Shown here: piece after piece, positions 42,968-51,480 of the stretch
Numbering within the stretch: position 1 is the stretch's first letter
Layout: each line of letters starts with the position of its first letter
Assembly: GCA_004010535.1 (NCBI GenBank)
Contig: RQYE01000001.1
Span: 310,001 to 374,000, forward strand
Direction of reading: 5' to 3'
Source: Coriobacteriales bacterium OH1046
GTDB lineage: Bacteria; Actinomycetota; Coriobacteriia; Coriobacteriales; Atopobiaceae
DNA length: 64,000 nt
Made by a program: the position numbers and the translations under genes
The notes under the pieces: model-generated
Databases searched by the model: none
The model's input: only the letters and a program-made list of their open reading frames with translations
Told to the model about the DNA's origin: nothing

Positions 42968-44622
42968 CGTGCGCCACCCACATGGAACGCCTCGGCCAGA
43001 TTGACCTCGCCCCTCTTGACAGGCGTGACGCCGGCTTCGGTGATGAGCAGCGTCTCGGCCACCGAGAAGGACGCCTCGAGCGCCGAGCGCGTCACGCGCA
43101 CCGGATCGATGATGCCCCCCTCGAACATATCGACGTAGCGATCGAGAGCCGCATCGTAGCCCATTCCGACGGGGAGTTCGGAGAGCTTCTCGATGATCGC
43201 ACGGCCGCTCGCACCCGCATTCTCCGCGATGCGGAGAATCGGGGCCTTGCACGCCTCAATGGCGATGGCGGCACCCGTGCGCTCGTCACCTTCGAGCACG
43301 GCAGCGAGCTCCCCGAGCGAAGGGGCCAAAGCGAGCAGCGCTATGCCGCCTCCTGCGACCACGCCCTCCTCATAGGCTGCGCGGGCGGCGTTGACGGCAT
43401 CCTCCACGCGCATCTTGCGCTCCCACTGCTCGGGTTCCGTGGCGCCGCCCACGGCAATGGTGGCGACACCCGAGACAAACGCCGCCAGCCGCTCCTCATG
43501 GCGCTTGCGGTTGAACTCGTACTCGGTGTTCCCGGCGCGGTAGCGCAGCTCGGCCACGCGCTTGGCGATGGCCTCGGGATCCCCGCGGCCGCCCGAGATG
43601 ATGGTACGCGTGCGTGTGACCTTCACACGGTCGGCGGAACCGAGCATGTCGCGCGTGACATCGCGTAGGGAGATGCCCATCTCCTCGCTCACGTACATGC
43701 CGCCCGTCTGCACGGCGATATCGTCCATGCGCCAGCGGCGGCCCTCGCCATAGGCCGGTGCCTGCACGCAGGCCACGTTCATATCGCCCTCGAGCTTGTT
43801 GCGCATGACGAGCTCCAGGGCGTCACCCTCAAGACCGTCGCAGAGCACGAGCATATCGCGCCCATCCTCGGCCGCGCAGATGAGCGCCGGGATGATATCC
43901 TGGGCGTTCTCGAACTTCTTATCGCAGATGAGGATGCAGGGGTTCTCGAGCACGCACTCACCGGAGCGGGCATCGGTTGCCATATGGGGCGAGATGAGCG
44001 TGCGATCGAAGACGATGCCCTCGTCCACCGTGAGCTCGGTCTCCACCCGCTGCGAGTCGTCCACGTTGACGACACCCTCGAGGCCCACACGATAAAGCGC
44101 CTCCCCCACCAGGGCGCCCAACGCGGGATCCTGGCAGGAGATGGTGGCAACGCGGGAGATATCCTCCTGCGTCTCCACGGGTACCGCAAAATCCGCAAGC
44201 TTCTTCACAGCGAGCTCACCCGCCTTCTTGATGCCGCGACGTAGCGCCAAGGGATCGGCGCCGGCGGCGATGTTGCGGAATGCGCCCTGCAAGATGGCCT
44301 GTGCGAGCACGATAGCGGTCGTGGTGCCGTCGCCCGCCTCGTCATTGGCCTTGATGGCGGCCGCGCGGCACAGCTGCGCACCCATGTTCTTGACGGGATC
44401 TTTGAACGAGACCTCCTTGGCGATGGTGACGCCATCGTTGGTGATGAGCACGTGGGCGCCTGCCCGCGCGGTCTCGCCGTAGTCGGCCCCGTAGAGGTTC
44501 GCCTTCTGATGCATCGCGATGGTGCGACCCTTGGGTCCCAACGTCGCGCTTACGGTATCCGCGAGCTCGTCGACTCCCGAGAGCAACGCCTTACGTGCAG
44601 CATCGCCATGAATGATAGCCAT
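42964..44622 (-). CDS. Divergent GroEL-type (group I) chaperonin
   Basis: A 552-residue Hsp60 homologue. The ATPase motif EAGDGTTTAIVLAQA and VVAGGGIALL are intact, and TLGPKGRTI is near the N-terminus. Oddities: an insertion of about 12 residues before NDGVTIAKE (stretch YGADYGETARAGAHVLIT), no GGM-repeat tail, and no groES next to it. It lies 18 bp after the luxR-type gene and overlaps the TF-like gene. It is thus likely an extra chaperonin dedicated to this cluster rather than the housekeeping GroEL. Confidence 0.88.
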   Translation of the reverse strand: MAIIHGDAARKALLSGVDELADTVSATLGPKGRTIAMHQKANLYGADYGETARAGAHVLITNDGVTIAKEVSFKDPVKNMGAQLCRAAAIKANDEAGDGTTTAIVLAQAILQGAFRNIAAGADPLALRRGIKKAGELAVKKLADFAVPVETQEDISRVATISCQDPALGALVGEALYRVGLEGVVNVDDSQRVETELTVDEGIVFDRTLISPHMATDARSGECVLENPCILICDKKFENAQDIIPALICAAEDGRDMLVLCDGLEGDALELVMRNKLEGDMNVACVQAPAYGEGRRWRMDDIAVQTGGMYVSEEMGISLRDVTRDMLGSADRVKVTRTRTIISGGRGDPEAIAKRVAELRYRAGNTEYEFNRKRHEERLAAFVSGVATIAVGGATEPEQWERKMRVEDAVNAARAAYEEGVVAGGGIALLALAPSLGELAAVLEGDERTGAAIAIEACKAPILRIAENAGASGRAIIEKLSELPVGMGYDAALDRYVDMFEGGIIDPVRVTRSALEASFSVAETLLITEAGVTPVKRGEVNLAEAFHVGGAR

Positions 44623-44640
44623 CGTGCCGATCTCCCATCC

Positions 44641-45396
44641 CTACTTTCCCAAGAGCTTCACGAGAAGCTCCTGTTTGCTGTCCACTCCGAGCTTCCTGTA
44701 GATATGCGCGATATGCTTGTTCGTCGTGCCGAGCGAGATGCGGAGCTTACGTGCGATGTACACCGGTTTGATACCTTGGCAGAGCAGGTCCAGCACCTCG
44801 CGCTCGCGCTGCGTGAGCTCATCCACCCCCGCGATACCATCCCACATGCGCACCTGCGCGGTCGGCCGAGCGAAGAGGTTCTTGTAGAGGTTGCCCAGAT
44901 GGGCGGCAATCAACTTGACCGTCTCCACCTCGAGTTGCGTGAACTTCCCGTCGATCAAACGGTCGAGCGCGAATGCCGTGGCAGGGGCACCTTTGAGGTC
45001 GAACAAGGTGAACGAGAGGGTTTGGGAGAGCCTGCGCGGACGGATGTAGTTGCGCATGAAATCGTTCTGGATCCAGTCGATCTCATGCCAGTCGATGAGA
45101 TCGACATGGCCAGAGCCCTCGGTCTCGAAAACATCGGTCGTCAAGCCGAAATCGTCATCCACCGACTTTGCGTAGTAGTTGAGGTACATCTGCATCCAGC
45201 GCTCCGAGAACCCCACGAAGTGCTTGCGGGCAATCTTGCGGTTTCCGTCGAGCAGGAGGAACACGGCCTGATCGTACGGGATGATATCGCTAATCTTCTC
45301 TATCACGTTCACGCAGAAGCGGTACGGCTCGTGGATGTTGCCGCAAGCGAGCACGAAATCGCTGCATGCTTTCCAAGGAACAGCCCGCGCTCCCAT
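44641..45396 (-). CDS. LuxR-family transcriptional regulator
   Basis: A 251-residue regulator: an N-terminal GAF/autoinducer-domain-like sensor (residues 1-170) and a C-terminal LuxR helix-turn-helix (ELTQREREVLDLLCQG, then ISLGTTNKHIAHIYRKLGV). There is no receiver domain, so it likely binds a small ligand directly. It begins the luxR-chaperonin-TF operon and lies next to the redox genes it may control. Upstream it has a motif also found before the SDR gene. Confidence 0.85.
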   Translation of the reverse strand: MGARAVPWKACSDFVLACGNIHEPYRFCVNVIEKISDIIPYDQAVFLLLDGNRKIARKHFVGFSERWMQMYLNYYAKSVDDDFGLTTDVFETEGSGHVDLIDWHEIDWIQNDFMRNYIRPRRLSQTLSFTLFDLKGAPATAFALDRLIDGKFTQLEVETVKLIAAHLGNLYKNLFARPTAQVRMWDGIAGVDELTQREREVLDLLCQGIKPVYIARKLRISLGTTNKHIAHIYRKLGVDSKQELLVKLLGK

Positions 45397-45455
45397 AGCT
45401 CCCCCCGATAATCGCCATGCCGAGTATGTCTTAGCAAATCATCGAGCGCCGTGTG

Positions 45456-45482
45456 TATACCTAAAAATACCCATATCTGCCC
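45456..45482 (-). promoter_or_regulatory. Shared motif site 2, upstream of luxR-type gene
   Basis: On the minus strand GGGCAGATATGGGTATTTTT then AGGTATA; matches site 1 at 42423-42462. Located 60-86 bp before the regulator start, suitable for autoregulation. Confidence 0.5.
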
Positions 45483-45548
45483 ACGGACTATGTAAGAAAC
45501 GCGAACGGCGCCGCTTGTCATGGCGAGCGCAGCGCCGGTCTCCGAAAA

Positions 45549-45622
45549 TAACATGCACTTCAGGAGCTTTCCTGCAGTTTCTCCTGAAAGAAATCCCAGT
45601 TGTGCTCATAGCGTGTATGTTA
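45549..45622. repeat. 74-bp palindromic repeat, copy 2
   Basis: TAACATGCACTT ... GTGTATGTTA, 74 bp, with inner TTTCTCCTGAAAGAAA. Located 88 bp after the end of the flavoprotein gene. Confidence 0.88.
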
Positions 45623-45710
45623 TCCGCCGTCCGCGTAAGGCCCTCGCATTCATCCAAGAGCACGTGGCTTCTGCCCGAAGCGCCTCCTGGTGGGAAGAGG
45701 GCCGGCCGCG

Positions 45711-47774
45711 TTACCTCCCCACCTTCATGGCGACCTCGTAGGCACGCCAGATCACGGAGCGCAGGTTGCCCACGGAAAGGCAGTCTCCCACCAGGTGCAC
45801 GTTCCTGCCCGCCGGGACGAGCGGTGCCGGGTCATAGCCGACCGATCCGATCACGCTGTCGCACGCGATCGCGAACGCCGTGCCGGCGGCATCGCGGCAG
45901 AGGATCGAGCCGTCGCGCACCTCCGCGAGCGTGGTCTCCAGATACACGGGGACCTCGTGCAGGGCAAACCATTCGCGCAGATACGAGCTGTTCGCGAGGC
46001 ACACGCCCTTCTGCGCGATGAGATCGTCCTTCATCTCGACGATGATGGGGCGCTTCCCCTGGAGCGCCAGCTCGTAGGCTATCTCGGAACCGGTGAGGCC
46101 GCCGCCGATGACGGCCACCGTCTGGCCCACCTCGCGCTTCCCCAGCAGGTACTCGCAGGCCTCGACCATGCGTTCGTGGCCGGGCACGCTGCGCAGCACC
46201 TTGGGCGCCGCGCCCGTGGCGATGATCACCGGTCGGTCGCCGAATTCGGCGATGTCGCGGATCTCGGTATCGAGATGCACCTCCACATCCAGCTCGTCCA
46301 TCTGCCTTCTGTACCAGACGAGCAGATCGCGGAGCTTGCCCTTGTAGCTCTCGGCGCTCGCGGCGATGAAGGTGCCGCCCAGCTCGGATCCGCGCTCGTA
46401 GATCACGGGATGGTTGCCCTGGAGCGCCAGCACGCGGGCGCACTCCATGCCGCCGATGCCCCCGCCCACGATGATGACGGTCTTCGAGCGTTCGGTCTTC
46501 TCGATATGGTGCTTGTCCCACTGGAGCATCTCGGCGTTCACGGCGCAGCGGGCCAGATGCAGGCTGTCCGTGAGGTCCTGATCGTTGGGAACGCCCTTGT
46601 AGTGGCACATGTTGAAGCAGCCGTTGTGGCAGAGGATGCACGGGCGGATATCCTCCTCGCGCCCCTGGCTGAGCTTGGCCACCCACTGCGGGTCGGCGAG
46701 GAACCGCCGCGCGAAGCCGGCGCCGTCGAGCCGTCCCGCCGCGATCTCAGCGGCGGCGACGTGCGGATCGAGCCTGCCCGCGCACACCACGGGGATGTCC
46801 ACGAACTGCCTGATATGCTCCACGTCCGCGAGGTTGCAGTTCTCGGGCATGTAGATGGGAGGATGGGCCCAGTACCAGGCATCGTAGGTGCCGTTGTCGC
46901 AGTTGAGCATCGCATAGCCGGCATCTTGGAGATAGCGCGCGACACGCTCGGACTCCCCCATCGAGCGCCCGACCTCATCGAACTCCTCGCCGGGGAGCGC
47001 ACCTTGACGGAAGCCCTTGGTCTTCGAGACGACGCTGTAGCGGAGCGACACCGGGAAATCGTCTCCGCAGGCCTCGTGGATCGCCTGCACGATACGCACC
47101 GCGAAGCGGTAGCGGTTCTCGAAGGAACCGCCGTACTCATCGGCGCGCTTGTTCACATAGGGGAGGGTGAACTGATCGAGGAGGTAGCCCTCGTGCACCG
47201 CGTGGACCTCGACACCGTCGACCCCGGCTTCCCTGAGCTTGCACGAGCATGCTGCGAACGAGTGCACGAACTCGTCGATCTCCGGCACGGTCATGGCACG
47301 CGAGGGCACCTTGTCCGACCATCGGTTGGGACTCGGGCTTGCCGAGGCGCATATGCGGTCGAGGTCCATGAAGGGCTTCGAGAGCGTTCGCAACACGGGA
47401 TTCTCCCAAAGCCGCTCCATCAGGGCGCTGATGGTGAAGGAGCGGCCGAAACCAGCTGTGAGCTGCACGAAAAGCTTCGCGCCCGTCTTGTGGAAGCTTG
47501 GCATCCATGCGGCAAGGTCGCGGTACATCCTATCATTCTTGTGCAGCCACTGCCCGAACATCGGATTGTAGACAGGCTGGCAGCCGGGCAGCACAAGGCC
47601 TGCACCGCCTTCGGCCACTTCCATGATGAAGCGCGCGCCATCCCTGTCGAAGTGGTTCTTCTCCATCCATCCGAAGAGGTCGGTGCCGCCCATCGAGGTC
47701 ACGACGATCCTGTTCTTGACCTCGCATGAGCCGATCTTCCACGGGGTGAAGAGGGGCTTCAGGCTCTCGTCCAT
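45711..47774 (-). CDS. Old-yellow-enzyme family NADH:flavin oxidoreductase with 4Fe-4S (BaiCD/2-enoate reductase-like)
   Basis: A 687-residue enzyme in three parts: an FMN-binding TIM barrel (KNRIVVTSMGG, GYLLDQFTLPYVNKRADEYG), a 4Fe-4S cluster (CILCHNGCFNMC, about residue 370), and FAD/NAD domains (VIIVGGGIGGMECA, VAVIGGGLTGSEIA). The family reduces activated C=C bonds (2-enoates, bile acid intermediates, trimethylamine dehydrogenase relatives). Start has GGAGGTACGC. It is followed upstream by the aconitase-X pair at 23 bp, so a dehydration then enoate-reduction sequence is plausible. Confidence 0.88.
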   Translation of the reverse strand: MDESLKPLFTPWKIGSCEVKNRIVVTSMGGTDLFGWMEKNHFDRDGARFIMEVAEGGAGLVLPGCQPVYNPMFGQWLHKNDRMYRDLAAWMPSFHKTGAKLFVQLTAGFGRSFTISALMERLWENPVLRTLSKPFMDLDRICASASPSPNRWSDKVPSRAMTVPEIDEFVHSFAACSCKLREAGVDGVEVHAVHEGYLLDQFTLPYVNKRADEYGGSFENRYRFAVRIVQAIHEACGDDFPVSLRYSVVSKTKGFRQGALPGEEFDEVGRSMGESERVARYLQDAGYAMLNCDNGTYDAWYWAHPPIYMPENCNLADVEHIRQFVDIPVVCAGRLDPHVAAAEIAAGRLDGAGFARRFLADPQWVAKLSQGREEDIRPCILCHNGCFNMCHYKGVPNDQDLTDSLHLARCAVNAEMLQWDKHHIEKTERSKTVIIVGGGIGGMECARVLALQGNHPVIYERGSELGGTFIAASAESYKGKLRDLLVWYRRQMDELDVEVHLDTEIRDIAEFGDRPVIIATGAAPKVLRSVPGHERMVEACEYLLGKREVGQTVAVIGGGLTGSEIAYELALQGKRPIIVEMKDDLIAQKGVCLANSSYLREWFALHEVPVYLETTLAEVRDGSILCRDAAGTAFAIACDSVIGSVGYDPAPLVPAGRNVHLVGDCLSVGNLRSVIWRAYEVAMKVGR

Positions 47775-47797
47775 GCGTACCTCCTGTCTTCGCGCCG

Positions 47798-48238
47798 CTA
47801 TCCCACGATGACGACGCCGTCTTCGCCCACGGTGACGGTCATGCCGGTGGCAACACAGTCGAGGAATTCCTCGCCGAGGCCATCGACCACGGGCATGCTC
47901 GCGTCCGTCCACACGGCGCCGAGGATGGCACCGGATGCGGCGAGCGAGTCGATGGGCATCGAGAAGAGCATGCAGGCGGGTTGGCGGCCCATGGCGCACG
48001 CAGCATAGAGCACCATGCCGCCCGTGGTCGAGCCGATGGTCATGGGCAGGCAGAGCGCCTTGCCCGCCATGGGCCTCTTGTAGAGGTCGAGGTTGTTCTG
48101 GTCGCCGCACCTGACCTTCTTGTCCCCGAACATGAGCGCCATCTGGTAGCTTGCGAGCGTGTTGAAGCCGCCGTGGCTCACGAGCGCCTCGGCCGTGCAC
48201 GTTCCCGGCACCACGACGCGACCTTTGAACTGCCTCAT
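47798..48238 (-). CDS. Aconitase-X swivel domain protein (DUF126, small subunit)
   Basis: A 146-residue AcnX small subunit. GTCTAEALVSHGGFNTLASY and SIGSTTGGMVLYAACAMG are typical of the swivelling domain. ATG 48238 gives ideal spacing from GGAGG; ATG 48244 overlaps the large-subunit stop as ATGA. Together the pair forms a dehydratase, known for cis-3-hydroxyproline and phosphomevalonate in relatives. Confidence 0.87.
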   Translation of the reverse strand: MRQFKGRVVVPGTCTAEALVSHGGFNTLASYQMALMFGDKKVRCGDQNNLDLYKRPMAGKALCLPMTIGSTTGGMVLYAACAMGRQPACMLFSMPIDSLAASGAILGAVWTDASMPVVDGLGEEFLDCVATGMTVTVGEDGVVIVG

Positions 48239-48240
48239 CG

Positions 48241-49515
48241 TCATCGCCTCCCCCCGCAGATGATGTCGAGCACGTCGGCCTCGGTCTCGTACTTCGCGCT
48301 CGTATAGGTGCGCAGCTTGTTCGACGAGGTGATAACGGCCTTGAGCTTGCAGAGCGGGTTGTTCATGTACATGAGCGGGCAGATCGGGCTGAGCACGATG
48401 CCCATGCGCTTGGCGCGCATGTAACCGTCGCCTTTCTGGAACTCGCGGATCACGCGCACGGGAGCGGTGAACACCGTGGGCACGGCAACCCTCTCGCGAC
48501 CGCGCGCATTGAGCCCGCGCTCGACATCGGCGGTCCACGTTTCGAGCTGGGCGAGCGAAAGATGCGGGCAGCCCACGAAGCAGAGCTCGGGTTTGGACTT
48601 CGGGTTCTTCCAGATGACGGGGTAGCTCCTGCGCACGCGCTCGAGCTCCGCATCGTCGATGACGTAGGTCTTGGCGCCTTCGGCGATGAGCGCCTCGCCT
48701 CGCTCCTTGGCTTCGGGTGTGAGGCCGTCGATGTGGTAGAGGCCGACCGCGCCATTGGAGGCGGTGGCGGCGCCGAAATCCTTGAGGTAGGCCGTGGCAT
48801 CGTCGGTGAGCTCTCCTCCCAGCCACCGGTCGAGTCCGCGCACATAGGGCACCTCCTCCATCACGCGCATACCGATGGCAGAGCCCAGAAGCTGGGCCTC
48901 GGGCTTCTTGGAGCACGTGACGTCGATCATCCAAGTGGCTTTGCGCCCCTCGTCGGTGAGGAGCCCGAACTCGGGAACGAAGCCTGCGATGGATCCCATC
49001 AGCTCGATGATGCCCGAGTTGCGGTTGCACCGTGCGCCGAGCACCGAGTTGGCATACACGACGGCCGAGGACTCCGCCCACGAGAGCACATCCCCCTTCT
49101 TGGGAAGGTTGCCCACCTCGTCGAGATAGCAGGCGCAGGTGTAGGCATCATCCCCTTTGATGCCGAGACGCTGGAGCTGCGCCTCGAAACGCTCCTGCTC
49201 GGAGTACATGAAGCGCCTGAAGACGAGGTTCTCGAGCAGCGAGGAGGGCACGCTTTTGTCCAACGGACGCGGATCGGCCGTGAACCGCTGGCCGCTCGCG
49301 ATGCCCGCGCCGATGATCTGGTCGAAGAGATCGTAGACCGGCTCCATCACCCCCAACCCGAAGCTGATCACCGTGTGCCCGTACTCGCCCGTGACGGGCA
49401 CCATGCGCTCTGCGCCGAAGGTCTCGCCGTACATGATGAGGGTTTTGACGATCTTCGCCATCACCTCGCCCCGGCTCCCATCGAGAAGCGCCTGCTGCTC
49501 GGACGTCAAATACAT
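48241..49515 (-). CDS. Aconitase-X catalytic domain protein (DUF521, large subunit)
   Basis: A 424-residue AcnX large subunit. Probable cluster cysteines lie in YTCACYLDEVG, VTCSKKPEAQ and the C-terminal PICPLMYMNNPLC, and LTSEQQALLDGSRGEVMAK is the standard N-terminus. Substrate is unknown; it is not near proline or mevalonate genes here. GGAGGGG precedes the ATG. It is the first gene of the AcnX-OYE transcript. Confidence 0.9.
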   Translation of the reverse strand: MYLTSEQQALLDGSRGEVMAKIVKTLIMYGETFGAERMVPVTGEYGHTVISFGLGVMEPVYDLFDQIIGAGIASGQRFTADPRPLDKSVPSSLLENLVFRRFMYSEQERFEAQLQRLGIKGDDAYTCACYLDEVGNLPKKGDVLSWAESSAVVYANSVLGARCNRNSGIIELMGSIAGFVPEFGLLTDEGRKATWMIDVTCSKKPEAQLLGSAIGMRVMEEVPYVRGLDRWLGGELTDDATAYLKDFGAATASNGAVGLYHIDGLTPEAKERGEALIAEGAKTYVIDDAELERVRRSYPVIWKNPKSKPELCFVGCPHLSLAQLETWTADVERGLNARGRERVAVPTVFTAPVRVIREFQKGDGYMRAKRMGIVLSPICPLMYMNNPLCKLKAVITSSNKLRTYTSAKYETEADVLDIICGGRR

Positions 49516-49635
49516 GCGACCACCCCTCCCCCTCAAAGCGACCGTTCGATCCCCATCATACGTCCGGGGAGCCGATCGCTGCTCATCCGCACCGCAGGCG
49601 GCAACGACTCCTCCGCATGAGGGGCTGGGGCGATG

Positions 49636-50016
49636 CTACACCGTCAGCTCTATGCGGTTGCCCTCATCATCGAGCACGCAGCTCTCGTAATAGCCATCGC
49701 CTGTCGTGCGCGGCCCGCTCACGCAGCGGTAGCCATCTGCGATCAACCGTACCGTCAGCGCATCGACCGCCTCGGCCGAGCCGAGCGAGAGCGCCACATG
49801 AGCCCAGCCATCGTGCGGGCGGTCATCGCTGCCCAGCACCTGCGTCCCATCGCACATGAGCTCGATGCGTGCCCCTCCATCAAGCGTGAGAAAGTACGAG
49901 TGGAAGCCGCGCGCGTTGACGTACTCGGAACTCGCCGACGCCCCGAAGTACGTCTCCCAGAACCTGCGTGCCCGCTCGAGATCGGCAACCCAGAGGGCAA
50001 TGTGTTCTACCTGCAT
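49636..50016 (-). CDS. VOC family (glyoxalase-like) protein
   Basis: A 126-residue vicinal-oxygen-chelate protein. VEHIALWVADLERARRFWE opens the first beta-alpha-beta-beta-beta unit and the second ends with VLDDEGNRIELTV. Metal ligands expected in this fold (His near residue 5, Glu near 52, His near 73, Glu near 121) are plausible. It is 9 bp downstream of the M20 gene, the last gene of that transcript. Reaction unknown. Confidence 0.85.
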   Translation of the reverse strand: MQVEHIALWVADLERARRFWETYFGASASSEYVNARGFHSYFLTLDGGARIELMCDGTQVLGSDDRPHDGWAHVALSLGSAEAVDALTVRLIADGYRCVSGPRTTGDGYYESCVLDDEGNRIELTV

Positions 50017-50025
50017 GGCTTTCCC

Positions 50026-51480
50026 CTAACACTGGCGCAGCACGCGCGTGAAGAACTCGATGGAACGGCGCAGCGACTCCACGCGGATACGCTCGTTGTC
50101 GCCGTGTATGGTCGCAAGCTCGTCTGCGGTCACATCGTAGGCCGAGAAGCGGTACACCCGATCCGAGAGGTCGCGATAGTGGCGGCTATCGGAGCATTGA
50201 ACCATGACGTAGGGGCTCACCACGCAATCCGGCCACGTGTCGCCGACGGCTCGGGCCACGCGGCGGTAGCCCTCGCAGTCGGTGCGCGAGACGGGACTCG
50301 GCTCGCAGGCGTCGAGTGCGGTGATGGTGACATCGGAGTCGTCGATCGTATCCCTGAGATATGCCAGCACGCCCGAAACCGTATCGTCGGGATTGATGCG
50401 GATGTTGGAGACGATGGATGCGGTCGGCGGGATCACGTTGTAAGCCGAGCTCCCCTGCATCTGCGTGAAGGCGACCGTTGTGCGCAGCAGCGCGTTGAGG
50501 TTGCCGCCCGCCTTGCGCGTGAGCTGGTCGAGCACCGGCGTGAACGCCCCGATAGTGGCGAAGATCGTGCGGTAGAGCGGCGTGGTGTGGCGCCCGAGCA
50601 CATCGAACATCTGACGTACGGGTTCCGAGATCCTAAGCGGCATCGGATGGGCCTCGATGGCGCAGACAGCTTCGGCAAGCGCGGCGACCGGCGAGTGCGG
50701 TTTGGGGGCAGAAGCATGGCCGCCGTTCGAGGCGGCCCCGTAGCGCACGTTCAAGAAGCCCTTCTCGGCGATGCCGATGAGGCCGCAGGGACGCTCGAGC
50801 CCGGGGAACACGTTCTGCACCACGGCACCGCCCTCATCGAGGACCAGCTCGGGGACGATGCTCCGTTCGGCGAGCCAATCCACGATGCGCGCGGCGCCGG
50901 GGCCGTTCACCTCCTCGCCACCCGAGAAGGCGAAGTAGACGTCGCACGTCGGCACGAAGCCTGCGGCGATGAGGGCATTCGCTGCGAAGAGGATGCCGTT
51001 CATGGTGACCTTGGTGTCGAGCGCTCCGCGACCCCAGAGGACGCCATCGATGAGCTCGCCGCCGAAGGGATCGTGTTCCCAGGCGCCCTCGTCTGCAGGC
51101 ACCACGTCGTAGTGGGCCATGAGCACGGCAGGGCGGCCCTGCTCGCGACCGGGCCACCTGAACAGCAGGGCCCTATCGTCCATGCGCGTGAGCGAGCAGG
51201 CCGCGAACACATGGGGATAGAGCTCGGGGAGCATACCTATGAGCTTCTCGAACTCGGCATCATCCTCGAGGGCATGATCGACGTTCGAGACCGTCTTGCA
51301 GCGGATGAGGCGGGCCAGATGGTCCACGGCCGCATCGGTATCTACCTCGACCGGCTCGATGGAGCGGGGTTCCTCCACCGGCGGGGCGAACCGCGCGGCG
51401 CGGACCGCAAGGGTTGTCGCCGTACCGGCACCGAGTGCGGCCAGAGTTCCGGTCATAGCACGTCTGAGCAGCTTGTTCAT
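50026..51480 (-). CDS. M20-family metallopeptidase
   Basis: A 484-residue zinc peptidase (carboxypeptidase or dipeptidase, or N-acyl amidohydrolase type). Zinc motif MAHYDVVPADE, then VLWGRGALDTKVTMNG, EE at FSGGEEVNGPGAA and a late His in CSDSRHYRDL. An N-terminal segment (RAMTGTLAALGAGTATTLAVRAARF) looks like a membrane anchor or signal. The start overlaps the symporter stop (ATGA). Confidence 0.87.
   Translation of the reverse strand: MNKLLRRAMTGTLAALGAGTATTLAVRAARFAPPVEEPRSIEPVEVDTDAAVDHLARLIRCKTVSNVDHALEDDAEFEKLIGMLPELYPHVFAACSLTRMDDRALLFRWPGREQGRPAVLMAHYDVVPADEGAWEHDPFGGELIDGVLWGRGALDTKVTMNGILFAANALIAAGFVPTCDVYFAFSGGEEVNGPGAARIVDWLAERSIVPELVLDEGGAVVQNVFPGLERPCGLIGIAEKGFLNVRYGAASNGGHASAPKPHSPVAALAEAVCAIEAHPMPLRISEPVRQMFDVLGRHTTPLYRTIFATIGAFTPVLDQLTRKAGGNLNALLRTTVAFTQMQGSSAYNVIPPTASIVSNIRINPDDTVSGVLAYLRDTIDDSDVTITALDACEPSPVSRTDCEGYRRVARAVGDTWPDCVVSPYVMVQCSDSRHYRDLSDRVYRFSAYDVTADELATIHGDNERIRVESLRRSIEFFTRVLRQC

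Larger units (their letters stand above)
45397..45710. other. 314-bp gap between the flavoprotein and luxR genes
   Basis: Contains, from left to right, the shared motif site 2, a CGGCGC / GCGCCG inverted repeat (45507-45538), and 74-bp repeat copy 2. No gene is seen. It should hold the luxR operon promoter. Confidence 0.5.
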
